Assembly (NCBI GenBank): GCA_044228685.1
Contig: JBGAUL010000022.1
Location: forward strand, 17,118 to 81,117
DNA from: JBBATK01 sp044228685
Lineage (GTDB): Bacteria; Bacteroidota; Ignavibacteria; Kapaibacteriales; NICIL-2
DNA: 64,000 nt
Direction of reading: 5' to 3'
Below are positions 25,873 through 34,579 of this stretch, piece after piece (position 1 is the first letter of the stretch; the number at the start of each line of letters is the position of its first letter). The notes under the pieces were generated by a model. That model was not told where the DNA came from. It worked only from the letters and a program-made list of their open reading frames with translations, and did not search any database. The translations under genes and the position numbers were made by a program.

Positions 25873-28215
25873 ATGCAACTAAAACTCGTCAAAACCGACG
25901 ATCTCTTCGACAATCAAACTGAAGGTCATTCAGCAGAAGACATACTCAAAAAGCTCAATCCTTCGCAAGCACAGGCTGTTTCCACTATAAATGGTCCGCT
26001 ACTGATTGTGGCCGGTGCCGGTAGCGGTAAAACCCGCGTCTTGACCTATCGCGTGGCCTATCTGATCCAGAGTGGAGTGAAGCCGTGGAATATTCTTGCC
26101 CTGACATTCACCAACAAGGCAGCCGGTGAAATGAAGGAGCGTATCAAGACGATTTGTGGCGAGACTGCGGCGCGTCAGGTATGGGCCGGGACATTTCACT
26201 CAATCTTTGCCCGACTCCTTCGAAGTCACGCTGAGGCACTGGGCTATACCAACACATTCTCCATCTACGACACCGATGATTCACTCAGCGCAATACGCGC
26301 CGCCATGAACTCGTTGTCTATGTCGCAGCAGCTCGTTACTCCACAAGCCGTTCGCTCCGTGATTTCCTCCGCCAAGAACCAAATACACAGCTGGGAAGAT
26401 TATGCAAACTCAGCATCGGAATTCCGCGAGAAGAATATTGCGAAGGTGTATGAAGCGTATGAGAAGGCATTGCGACGAAACAATGCAATGGACTTCGATG
26501 ATTTGCTGCTCAATATGATTCGTCTACTGCGTCAGAATGATGAGCAGCTGCAGAAGATTCAGTCGCGCTTTACGCACATCCTCGTCGATGAGTACCAAGA
26601 CACCAACCGTGCACAGTACATCGCCGTTAAGCTGCTGGCTTCGGCTCACCGCAACCTTTGCGTCGTTGGCGATGATGCGCAGAGTATTTATCGCTGGCGC
26701 GGGGCTGATATCCGGAACATTCTGGATTTCCAAAAGGATTATCCTGAGGCAACGATTGTTCGACTCGAGCAGAATTACCGTTCAACCAAGAACATCCTGG
26801 CTGCAGCGGATGCGTTGATTCGCAATAACAGAAAGCAGATCCCGAAGACGCTCTGGACGGAGAATGATGATGGTCATACGATCAATATCTACGCCAGTCG
26901 TGATGATAGGGAGGAGGCTGAACGAGTTGTGCAGATTATTCAGTCGGAATCTCGCGGTCACAACCTGCGCTACAACGACATCGCCATTCTCTACCGCACA
27001 AACGCGCAGTCGCAAGCGTTGGAAGATGCCCTGCGTCGAAACGGCGTTCCCTATACCATGGTGAGCGGCGTTTCCTTCTACAAGCGCAAGGAAGTGAAGG
27101 ATGCTGCATCCTATCTGCGTTTGCTCATCAATCCAAGCGATGCGGAGTCGCTGATGCGTATCGTGAACGAACCTGCTCGGGGTCTTGGCGATACCTCACT
27201 ACAGCGTCTACGCGATTTCGCCGTACAAGAAAACTGTTCGCTCTTTGAAGCATTCGAACGAGCAGAACACTGCGACAGCTTGATGAAGCGTGCACAGAAA
27301 GCTGCTCAAGATTTTGCGGCGTTGGTGAATCGTTTTCGAGCGGAGCTCAACGACAAAGCTCCCGACGATCTGGCGCGTGAGTACATTGAGGCTACGGGAT
27401 TGTTGCAGATGTATCAATTGCAGAAGACAGAAGAGGCAGAAGATAGAGTCAACAACATCGTTCGATTACTCACCGACATTAGCGAGTACACGCTGCGCGA
27501 AGAAGAACCATCACTGGAAGCATATCTTCAGCAGTTGTCGTTGGTGAGTGATGTTGACGAAGCTGATACACGCTCGAATCGCGTTGCGGTCATGACCCTG
27601 CACGCTGCCAAAGGTCTGGAATACCCGGCCGTCATCATCAGCGGTGTTGAAGAAGGTTTGTTGCCACTGGTGAAAGAGAGTTCGCATCCCGACGAGCGAG
27701 AAGAAGAACGACGTTTGTTCTATGTGGGAATTACTCGGGCTTGTCAGCGACTCTACATCACCTACTCCGAGCGCCGTCTGCGCTTTGGTTCGGTTGAATA
27801 TTCACGTCCCTCCAGCTTCCTCCACGAGTTACCGGAAACCAGTATTCAATGGCACGGCAAGCGTGAATCAAGCTATGAGCGTACGCGCTTTGATTCGCCG
27901 CCTAGCTCTTCGTCGGCTGCATCACCTCCGCGTTATGTGACGCCACCGAAGCGCAGTGCCGCACCTCCACCGCCGCCGCCAGCTCGAAAGGCTTTTGATG
28001 ATATTCCAAGCACGGAATCGTATTCACAGCTGGATTCTTCCTCCGAGGACATTCCGCTGAAGCGTGGTATGAGAGTGCGACATAAGTTGTTTGGCGAGGG
28101 AACAATTGAGTTGGTGGTAGGAGTTGGACAACAGCAGAAAGTGACAGTACTGTTTCCGGGTATTGGTCGCAAGAACTTGATGTCCAAGTTTGCCAAGCTT
28201 GAGGTCTTGTCCTAA
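25873..28215 (+). CDS. UvrD/PcrA-type DNA helicase
   Basis: This 780-residue SF1A helicase has Walker A GAGSGKTRVLTYR, motif Ia TFTNKAAGEMKERI, motif II VDEYQDTN, motif III VVGDDAQSIYRWRGA, motif IV RLEQNYRS, motif V TLHAAKGLEYPAV and motif VI YVGITRACQRLYI. It unwinds DNA 3' to 5' in repair and in resolving replication-transcription conflicts. A Ser/Pro-rich linker with a run of six Pro leads to a C-terminal Tudor-like domain (MRVRHKLFGEGTIELVV), which binds RNA polymerase in PcrA. The ATG at 25873 is chosen because the domain starts soon after; 41 more codons are open upstream. Confidence 0.92.
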   Translation: MQLKLVKTDDLFDNQTEGHSAEDILKKLNPSQAQAVSTINGPLLIVAGAGSGKTRVLTYRVAYLIQSGVKPWNILALTFTNKAAGEMKERIKTICGETAARQVWAGTFHSIFARLLRSHAEALGYTNTFSIYDTDDSLSAIRAAMNSLSMSQQLVTPQAVRSVISSAKNQIHSWEDYANSASEFREKNIAKVYEAYEKALRRNNAMDFDDLLLNMIRLLRQNDEQLQKIQSRFTHILVDEYQDTNRAQYIAVKLLASAHRNLCVVGDDAQSIYRWRGADIRNILDFQKDYPEATIVRLEQNYRSTKNILAAADALIRNNRKQIPKTLWTENDDGHTINIYASRDDREEAERVVQIIQSESRGHNLRYNDIAILYRTNAQSQALEDALRRNGVPYTMVSGVSFYKRKEVKDAASYLRLLINPSDAESLMRIVNEPARGLGDTSLQRLRDFAVQENCSLFEAFERAEHCDSLMKRAQKAAQDFAALVNRFRAELNDKAPDDLAREYIEATGLLQMYQLQKTEEAEDRVNNIVRLLTDISEYTLREEEPSLEAYLQQLSLVSDVDEADTRSNRVAVMTLHAAKGLEYPAVIISGVEEGLLPLVKESSHPDEREEERRLFYVGITRACQRLYITYSERRLRFGSVEYSRPSSFLHELPETSIQWHGKRESSYERTRFDSPPSSSSAASPPRYVTPPKRSAAPPPPPPARKAFDDIPSTESYSQLDSSSEDIPLKRGMRVRHKLFGEGTIELVVGVGQQQKVTVLFPGIGRKNLMSKFAKLEVLS

Positions 28216-28251
28216 GCACAGCCAAATACGTCGGCAAAGTAAGCCAAAGAA

Positions 28252-28282
28252 AAAGGGGTGTCATTGCTGACACCCCTTTATT
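28252..28282. terminator. Bidirectional terminator between the helicase and FG-GAP genes
   Basis: AAAGGGGTGTCA-TTGC-TGACACCCCTTT is a perfect 12-base stem with A- and T-rich ends, sitting between convergent genes. Confidence 0.85.
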
Positions 28283-28332
28283 CGATCATCCAAGATTTCG
28301 GGAATCTTCCCTGAGGAGATTGCTTTGCTGAT

Positions 28333-30444
28333 CTAGTCTACTTTTACAAAACTCTTCGAGCTTGATGTGCGATTGTTTTCAATGCGCACAAAATACATTC
28401 CGGCACTGAGAGTTTCGACCGGTAGTGCGACGAATTCTTCACCACCGAGTCGCATCGTTGATACAAGTTGACTTTGTGAGTTGTACACGCTCAACACTGA
28501 ATTCTCACGCAGCGTTGCCGGTATGTGAATGGTCATGCGTGATGAACTTGGGTTCGGATTTAGTTCAATCGATGTTAGTGACTGATCCTGATCTTCCGCG
28601 GCAAGAATGACACCGAGCTTGTTGATGCGCAGCGGTTTATTGATCGGTGGATTGATAACCGTCGTGCGTGGCAATCCATAAACTGCCCAGCGCACAACGA
28701 TGGAGTCGATGGTCGTGCTCTTTCCAAGACCAAAATTCTGGGTCAGTGGACCGGCCATTCCCCAGCGTCCGACACCTGACTGAATGTCACGCATCTGACA
28801 CATGCCATTCGCGTAGACCCAAATACGACAACCAATACAGCTCTTGTTGCAGCCGGTAGGTGCGACGAGTTGAATAGTTGTGTGATTGTTCGTATTCGCA
28901 ACGTTATTGCGCATGAGCCACACTTTGCCGGTTTGAGCATTGGCCTGACCCGGACCATACTCGATGATAAAATCATCATCGCCGTCTAAGTCGTAGTCAA
29001 ATGGACGTGAAGAGTGTACCTCGTGCAAGGTCGACATTAGGTTCAGTTTCTTCGCGATTTCTGTAAAGCTGTGATCAGGATTTTGGTGCTCGATGTAACA
29101 ACGGTCGTTTGTTGCATCATAACCGGTAGTACTCAGCAAGAAGTCCATAAGACCATCGCCATCCAGATCAATCCAGTTGCCTTCTTGATCGCCCAAGTGA
29201 CCATAATTGGTGCTTGTGACGATTGAGCCTTTAGGCAGGGAGAACGATCCGTATTGATTGGTCCAGTTGCTGTCAGACTTAAGAGTATCGCGACGAATCA
29301 CTGTGCCGTTGATGAGTGGACGATCAAATGCTTTCTCATCCCAGGTCAGTGCGTAGTTCTTTGACGCACCACCATTGATCGTGAGAGGAGAGTGACCTTC
29401 CTGTGGATCCAAGCCACCGTGAACGAGCATTTGCACCATGTCAACATCACCGTCGTTGTCGTAGTCGCAAGGCACTGCTTCCCATTGACACAACTCACGA
29501 GGGAAGAAGCTGGTTCCGGATTGATAGCTGACACGGTCAATATTACCATGCATTCCATTCTTCGACGTGTAGCCCGCTTCGCTGGTCACGTTGGTGAAAC
29601 TTCCATCACCTTCGTTTTTCCAAAGTGTACCTTCAGTGCGACAGTAAGGAGAGGTAACGATATCCGGTAGCCCATCGTTGTTCCAGTCGAGTACACTTGC
29701 ACCGTAGGTTGGTTCAAACACGGCTGAGATGCCGGTGTCATCGGTCACATTGATAAATGTTCCATCGCCTTTACCCTTCAACAAGTAGCCAGGCAACCAA
29801 ACATCTTGTTGGTGATTTGCCGAAAAAGTTCCGACGTAGATATCGAGAATGCCGTCCAAATCATAATCGAGAAAACAGAAACTCGTTGCCGGAAATCGTC
29901 CCGGAGGAGTAGATGCTTGATCACCAAGCATATCAAAATGAGCATCACGCTGCAGTTTGAAGTGACCGGTTCCATCGTTCAGAAGAACCTCCATGCGATC
30001 GCCGTAGTCTTTGGTTGTGGTGACGTTGTAATAAAACACGCCACTTACCAAGTCCGGGAAGCCGTCGTTGTTGAGATCGGCGATTCCCCAGCAATCAGCA
30101 ACGCGACCCTTGACTGTCGAGTCGCGGTTTTCGTACATGTTTGATTCTGCCGTTACATCGACAAAGATTCGGGCAGCGGGATTCGCTGAATCCGGATTCT
30201 GTCTACTCATCCAGAGTCGGGTCTTCATGCTCCGATCGTATGACAAATACTGAAAGAACAAATCAGGATAACCATCGCCGTTAAAATCCACAGCGCTGAT
30301 TTCACCACTGCGCGCGCTGTCGAGGTGCGCCTGGTGAGTGATGTCTGTAAACCACGTAGCATCTTGAGCCTTGAGCGCAGTGTTGCTGCAGAGCAACAAT
30401 GCAAGAAGCAGACTTGAAGAGAAGAGACGGCACTTTGTAATCAT
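28333..30444 (-). CDS. Secreted FG-GAP/ASPIC-UnbV repeat protein, T9SS cargo
   Basis: This 703-residue protein has a signal peptide ending near TALKAQ. At least seven FG-GAP/VCBS calcium-binding loops are visible (DFNGDGYPDL, DLNNDGFPDL, DYDLDGILDI, DWNNDGLPDI, DYDNDGDVDM, DLDGDGLMDF, DYDLDGDDDF), implying a beta-propeller. An ASPIC/UnbV domain follows (residues about 530-620; GVGRWGMAGPLTQNFGLG). The last 80 residues are a T9SS type A sorting domain (ELNPNPSSSRMTIHI to MYFVRIENN). It is therefore exported and then anchored or released at the surface. Ligand unknown. Convergent with the helicase gene. Confidence 0.85.
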   Translation of the reverse strand: MITKCRLFSSSLLLALLLCSNTALKAQDATWFTDITHQAHLDSARSGEISAVDFNGDGYPDLFFQYLSYDRSMKTRLWMSRQNPDSANPAARIFVDVTAESNMYENRDSTVKGRVADCWGIADLNNDGFPDLVSGVFYYNVTTTKDYGDRMEVLLNDGTGHFKLQRDAHFDMLGDQASTPPGRFPATSFCFLDYDLDGILDIYVGTFSANHQQDVWLPGYLLKGKGDGTFINVTDDTGISAVFEPTYGASVLDWNNDGLPDIVTSPYCRTEGTLWKNEGDGSFTNVTSEAGYTSKNGMHGNIDRVSYQSGTSFFPRELCQWEAVPCDYDNDGDVDMVQMLVHGGLDPQEGHSPLTINGGASKNYALTWDEKAFDRPLINGTVIRRDTLKSDSNWTNQYGSFSLPKGSIVTSTNYGHLGDQEGNWIDLDGDGLMDFLLSTTGYDATNDRCYIEHQNPDHSFTEIAKKLNLMSTLHEVHSSRPFDYDLDGDDDFIIEYGPGQANAQTGKVWLMRNNVANTNNHTTIQLVAPTGCNKSCIGCRIWVYANGMCQMRDIQSGVGRWGMAGPLTQNFGLGKSTTIDSIVVRWAVYGLPRTTVINPPINKPLRINKLGVILAAEDQDQSLTSIELNPNPSSSRMTIHIPATLRENSVLSVYNSQSQLVSTMRLGGEEFVALPVETLSAGMYFVRIENNRTSSSKSFVKVD

Positions 30445-30494
30445 AGCTTACAATGAGATTCGTGTTATAGATCCGGAGTTAATTAGTCGCTGTA

Positions 30495-31418
30495 TTATGC
30501 TTTGCCGCTTTGCTTACGAACATCGAGTGCCATCATTTGCTTCATGGTGCGATCCATTCCTTCCATTGAGCCGTCGAAGAAGATGACATTGCCTTTGCCA
30601 AATTCAGCGACGTGCTTCACGGTCTCGGTCCACATTTGGAAAAGAATCATTGATGAATCCAGTCCGGCATCCTGAAGTTCCTTTGCCGAATCACGAATAC
30701 CGCGAGCTGCGGATTCACGGAAGAGCGTAACACCTTCACCGCGCATTTGCATTGCCATACGCTCAGCTTCTGCGCTAATCTTGATTGCATTACCTTCGGC
30801 TTCAGCTTGCTTTGTGCGGGTGATGAGCAGGGCTTGTCCTTCGTTTTCAGCAGCAGCTTTCAAGTTCTGCGACGCAACCACTTTTGCCATCGACTCAATG
30901 ATTGCCTTATCGAAGGTAATGTCGTTGATCTGCAAGTCAATCAAATGATAACCCCATTCTTCAAGTGAAGCGTCGAGGTGGTGCTTGACTTCATTGACGA
31001 TCTCATTGCGCAGTGAGAGGATTTCAACTTGCTTCTTGGTTGCAACAAAAGAACGAACTGTACCTTCCACCGTACGAATAAGCGCCTGCATAAAATTGCG
31101 CTCGTCAATGAACTTGAAGGCTACGTTCTTGATGACTTCTTCCTGTGCATTCAAAACCGAATAAAGGATCATTGCTTTGAAATACACGTTTGCTTGATCG
31201 CCGGTGATAGCCTGAAATTCAAGATCAGCAGAACGATTCTGGATGGAGATTCGACGTTGTATGTTTTCCAAGATAGGAATCTTGAAATTGAGTCCCGGTA
31301 GCATAACCCTGCGGTACTTTCCAAACATGGTTACTACCGCAACTGTTCCTTGTGATACGGTCTTAAGACTCGAGAATATCACAAAGAGAATAACTAATAA
31401 CAGAATGAGTTCCGGCAT
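30495..31418 (-). CDS. SPFH/band 7 family protein
   Basis: This 307-residue protein has an N-terminal membrane segment (LILLLVILFVIFSSL), the band 7 domain (QGTVAVVTMFGKYRRVMLPG, then YFKAMILYSVLNAQE), a helical coiled part rich in Ala/Glu (KQAEAEGNAIKISAEAERM) and a short tail. This is the stomatin/prohibitin/flotillin pattern of membrane-scaffold proteins that form oligomeric cages. No NfeD partner is adjacent. It is separated by 50 bases from the FG-GAP gene on the same strand and divergent from the TonB receptor gene. Confidence 0.85.
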   Translation of the reverse strand: MPELILLLVILFVIFSSLKTVSQGTVAVVTMFGKYRRVMLPGLNFKIPILENIQRRISIQNRSADLEFQAITGDQANVYFKAMILYSVLNAQEEVIKNVAFKFIDERNFMQALIRTVEGTVRSFVATKKQVEILSLRNEIVNEVKHHLDASLEEWGYHLIDLQINDITFDKAIIESMAKVVASQNLKAAAENEGQALLITRTKQAEAEGNAIKISAEAERMAMQMRGEGVTLFRESAARGIRDSAKELQDAGLDSSMILFQMWTETVKHVAEFGKGNVIFFDGSMEGMDRTMKQMMALDVRKQSGKA

Positions 31419-31694
31419 GATGGCCCCCTGAATTGTGGTTGGATTGTAGTCGAAATTAGCGAAAGCACAGCACAGCAGGAAGGAAGCAATTTGATGGAGC
31501 GGCTGTCTGTGTGGTTCTTGTCTGATTATGCTCAGGCGTCACAAAAACTTCAGGACGGTTTGACAAATCTAAAACTCGGTGAAAAATCTCCGGAATTGTG
31601 AAAACAAGACAGAACTTTGACAATTATCTGCGGTAATCATGTGTATTTTGTCATTATAAAATGGGGTATTTCTCAACAAACTAAGGGGTTTAGC

Positions 31695-34502
31695 ATGAGC
31701 AAGGGGAAACACATTGTGTACCTGTTCATTAGTCTTGTGCTGCTACCAGGTAGCATGCTTTTTAGTGCGACTCTCTCGGGGAAAGTGACATCGAACAATG
31801 GGGCTTCGATTGTGTCGGGAGCGCGAGTAAAAATTAGTAATGGCGACAAAGTTGTGGGTGGAGCCTATTCCAATAGCCGTGGAATGTATGAAGTGCGGAA
31901 TCTCGGTGCGGGTTCATACCAATTGTCCGTGACCTGTGTTGGATACAAGAGTATCTCAATGTCCGTAAAAATGGAAAGCAGCGATAAAGTTGTGGACCTG
32001 AGTTTGGACGAAAACGCAACACGCACGGAAGATGTTGTGGTGACGGCATCTCGTCATCAAGAAAAAGCACTCGATGCTCCGGCGTCAGTCAGCGTTGTCA
32101 ATGGCAACGAAATCCGTGAGCACCCTACAACCTCTGCTGCAGAGCAATTGCGCGGCACTGTTGGTGTTGACATTGTGCAAAAGGGCGTAGCACAAAACGA
32201 AGTTGCAGTTCGTGGATTTACAAACGTCTTTAGCGGCACGGTGCTCATGCTCACTGACTACAGAATGTCGGGTGTGCCTTCTCTGCGTGCAAACATTCCA
32301 TACTTCATTCCCGCGACGACTGATGATATCGAGCGAATGGAAGTTGTGCGTGGACCTGGATCAGCGCTCTTCGGACCAAATGCTACCCAAGGTGTTGTGA
32401 ATATTCTCACACGCTCGCCCTTCTCGTCGAAAGGAACAACAGTAACAGTCGGTGCCGGAAATCAATCCTTCATGACTGCAAGTATGCGTCATGCCGGAAC
32501 CGTCGGCGATAACTTCGGCTACAAAATCTCTGCGCAATATCTCAGCGCCAATGATTGGGCTGCTGATTCAAATGAAATCAAAGAAGAAGCTTCTGCCTTG
32601 GCAAGTGTGCGCGTCTCGGGCGACGGTGACACTAATCTCATTGGAAAGCGAATTCAGAAGCATGAGCGATACTCAGCTGACCTACGATTGGATTACAATT
32701 TTAGCGAGCAAACGACGCTATCCTTGACATCCGGTTTGGCGCAAGCAGTGAGTGCAATTGAAATGACGGACCTTGGCGCGGGTCAAGCAAAAGACTGGCG
32801 TTACACTTACGCCAACGCTCAGCTCAATTCCGGTGATCTCTTCGCGCAATTGACATACAACAAGAGCGATGCAGGTAGTACCTATCTGCTGCGTACCGGC
32901 AATCCAATCGTTGATCGCTCATCACTCATCGTAGCGAAGGTTCAGCATGCATCAAGCATTAGCGAGTTGTGGAATCTGACCTACGGTGCTGACGTGTTCT
33001 TAACCAATCCGGAGACGGGTGGTACGATCAACGGAAAGAATGAAGACGATGACAACATCACGGAGTACGGAGCATATCTTCAATCGAACTATACCATCAG
33101 CAAGAATCAACTCAATTTCTTGCTGACTCTTCGTTTTGATAAACACAATCGCTTGGAAGATCCCTTCATTTCTCCACGCGCTGCATTGTTGTATAAGCTC
33201 GACGAGAACAATGCATTCCGTCTGACGTTCAACCGCGCGTTCCAAACACCATCGACCAATGATTTGTTCTTGGATCTTGAAGCAAAGAAGAATATTCTCG
33301 TCAATCCACTCACCGGTCAACCACTCGTTCCCGGCGTAAAGATGGGCGTTCGCGCTCTTGGAGCCGGCTCAACCGGATTTACATTTGAACGCGATCCGAA
33401 TGGCAAACCTTACTACTATTCGCCACAAGCCGGTGGCGCTAAGTTCAGTACAGGCGATGCTTCAACGCTATTTGGTATTGCAAAGGCTTTGGTGATCGGA
33501 GGAATTCAAGCAAATACAGCACTTGATTCAAATACGAAGAAGTTGTTGGCGGGAGTATTGCAAGGCGCGCCAACTCCTCAGAGTATAGCACTTGCAATGG
33601 CAATATTGAATCCTACGACGGGTACCTTTAGTCCGGTTTCAGGCGTCACCGATATCAGTCGCTTACGTCCTACAGTGAATCAAACATTTGAGTTGGGCTA
33701 CACAGGAAATCTCAACAGCAGTCTTGCTGCGTCTGTCGATGTCTATTATTCCAAGATCAAGGATTTCATTGGCTCACAACAGGTGCTGTCGCCGAATGTA
33801 TTTCTTGTGACACAAAACCTCGACCAGTATTACAAACCAATTCTCGTTAACGCAATTTCAGGTCAACTTCAAGCTGCCGGTTATCCCAAGCAAGTCGCAG
33901 ACTCTATCGCGAACGTTAATGGAGGTATTGCTGCTGCACAGATCAAAGGTGCATTTGATCAAGTTGGACAAATGCCGATGGGAACGGTTAACCCAACGCA
34001 ACAGACCACTGATCCCACGGCCATTACACTTGGTCCACGCAACTACGGCGATGTAAGCATGATTGGTGTGGATGTGTCATTAGAGTATCGCTTGAATCGC
34101 ATGCTGAGCTTGCGTGGCAATGCGTCGATCACGAACATCATGGGTGATAGTGCGCATGCGAACAACAACATTTACAAGAACCTCGACGGCATCTCAGATC
34201 TGGCACTGAATTCACCGCAATACAAAGGCGCACTTGGTGCAATCTACCGCAGCGATGAAGGCTTCACCGTTGGAGCTCAGGCTCGATGGAATGGTGGCTT
34301 TGAGATGAATAGCGGAGTGTACATCGGCCAAGTCAATCCTTACTGGATGGTTGATCTCAACGCATCATACAAGCTGTCGTTCTTGCAAGGAATGACGGTA
34401 TTCGTGAGCTGCGATAATCTTCTCGATCATCGTATTTCGCAATTCATTGGTGCAGCACCGGTTGGACGTTTGATTAGCGGACGTTTGAGCTACACCTTCT
34501 AG
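31695..34502 (+). CDS. TonB-dependent outer membrane receptor
   Basis: This 935-residue protein starts at ATG 31695, preceded by AAGGGGTTTAGC and followed by a signal peptide (IVYLFISLVLLPGSMLFSA). Residues 25-110 form a carboxypeptidase-regulatory-like beta domain (LSGKVTSNNGASIVSGARV), common in Bacteroidota receptors. TEDVVVTASR is the TonB-box region, followed by a plug (VSVVNGNEI, RGFTNVFSGTVLMLTD, RMEVVRGPGSALFGPNATQG). The barrel ends LISGRLSYTF with a C-terminal Phe. The substrate cannot be told; no SusD-like lipoprotein is adjacent, so it is not a classic Sus pair. A strong terminator follows. Confidence 0.9.
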   Translation: MSKGKHIVYLFISLVLLPGSMLFSATLSGKVTSNNGASIVSGARVKISNGDKVVGGAYSNSRGMYEVRNLGAGSYQLSVTCVGYKSISMSVKMESSDKVVDLSLDENATRTEDVVVTASRHQEKALDAPASVSVVNGNEIREHPTTSAAEQLRGTVGVDIVQKGVAQNEVAVRGFTNVFSGTVLMLTDYRMSGVPSLRANIPYFIPATTDDIERMEVVRGPGSALFGPNATQGVVNILTRSPFSSKGTTVTVGAGNQSFMTASMRHAGTVGDNFGYKISAQYLSANDWAADSNEIKEEASALASVRVSGDGDTNLIGKRIQKHERYSADLRLDYNFSEQTTLSLTSGLAQAVSAIEMTDLGAGQAKDWRYTYANAQLNSGDLFAQLTYNKSDAGSTYLLRTGNPIVDRSSLIVAKVQHASSISELWNLTYGADVFLTNPETGGTINGKNEDDDNITEYGAYLQSNYTISKNQLNFLLTLRFDKHNRLEDPFISPRAALLYKLDENNAFRLTFNRAFQTPSTNDLFLDLEAKKNILVNPLTGQPLVPGVKMGVRALGAGSTGFTFERDPNGKPYYYSPQAGGAKFSTGDASTLFGIAKALVIGGIQANTALDSNTKKLLAGVLQGAPTPQSIALAMAILNPTTGTFSPVSGVTDISRLRPTVNQTFELGYTGNLNSSLAASVDVYYSKIKDFIGSQQVLSPNVFLVTQNLDQYYKPILVNAISGQLQAAGYPKQVADSIANVNGGIAAAQIKGAFDQVGQMPMGTVNPTQQTTDPTAITLGPRNYGDVSMIGVDVSLEYRLNRMLSLRGNASITNIMGDSAHANNNIYKNLDGISDLALNSPQYKGALGAIYRSDEGFTVGAQARWNGGFEMNSGVYIGQVNPYWMVDLNASYKLSFLQGMTVFVSCDNLLDHRISQFIGAAPVGRLISGRLSYTF

Positions 34503-34521
34503 GCAGATAGTTCAGTGAAAC

Positions 34522-34571
34522 AAAAAAACGTCCCGTGATTGATCTATCACGGGACGTTTTTTTTTTTTTTC
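34522..34571. terminator. Strong bidirectional terminator
   Basis: AAAACGTCCCGTGAT pairs with ATCACGGGACGTTTT. A seven-A run lies on the left and fourteen T on the right. It serves the TonB receptor gene and, in the other direction, the convergent BNR-repeat gene. Confidence 0.92.
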
Positions 34572-34579
34572 TGCATGCA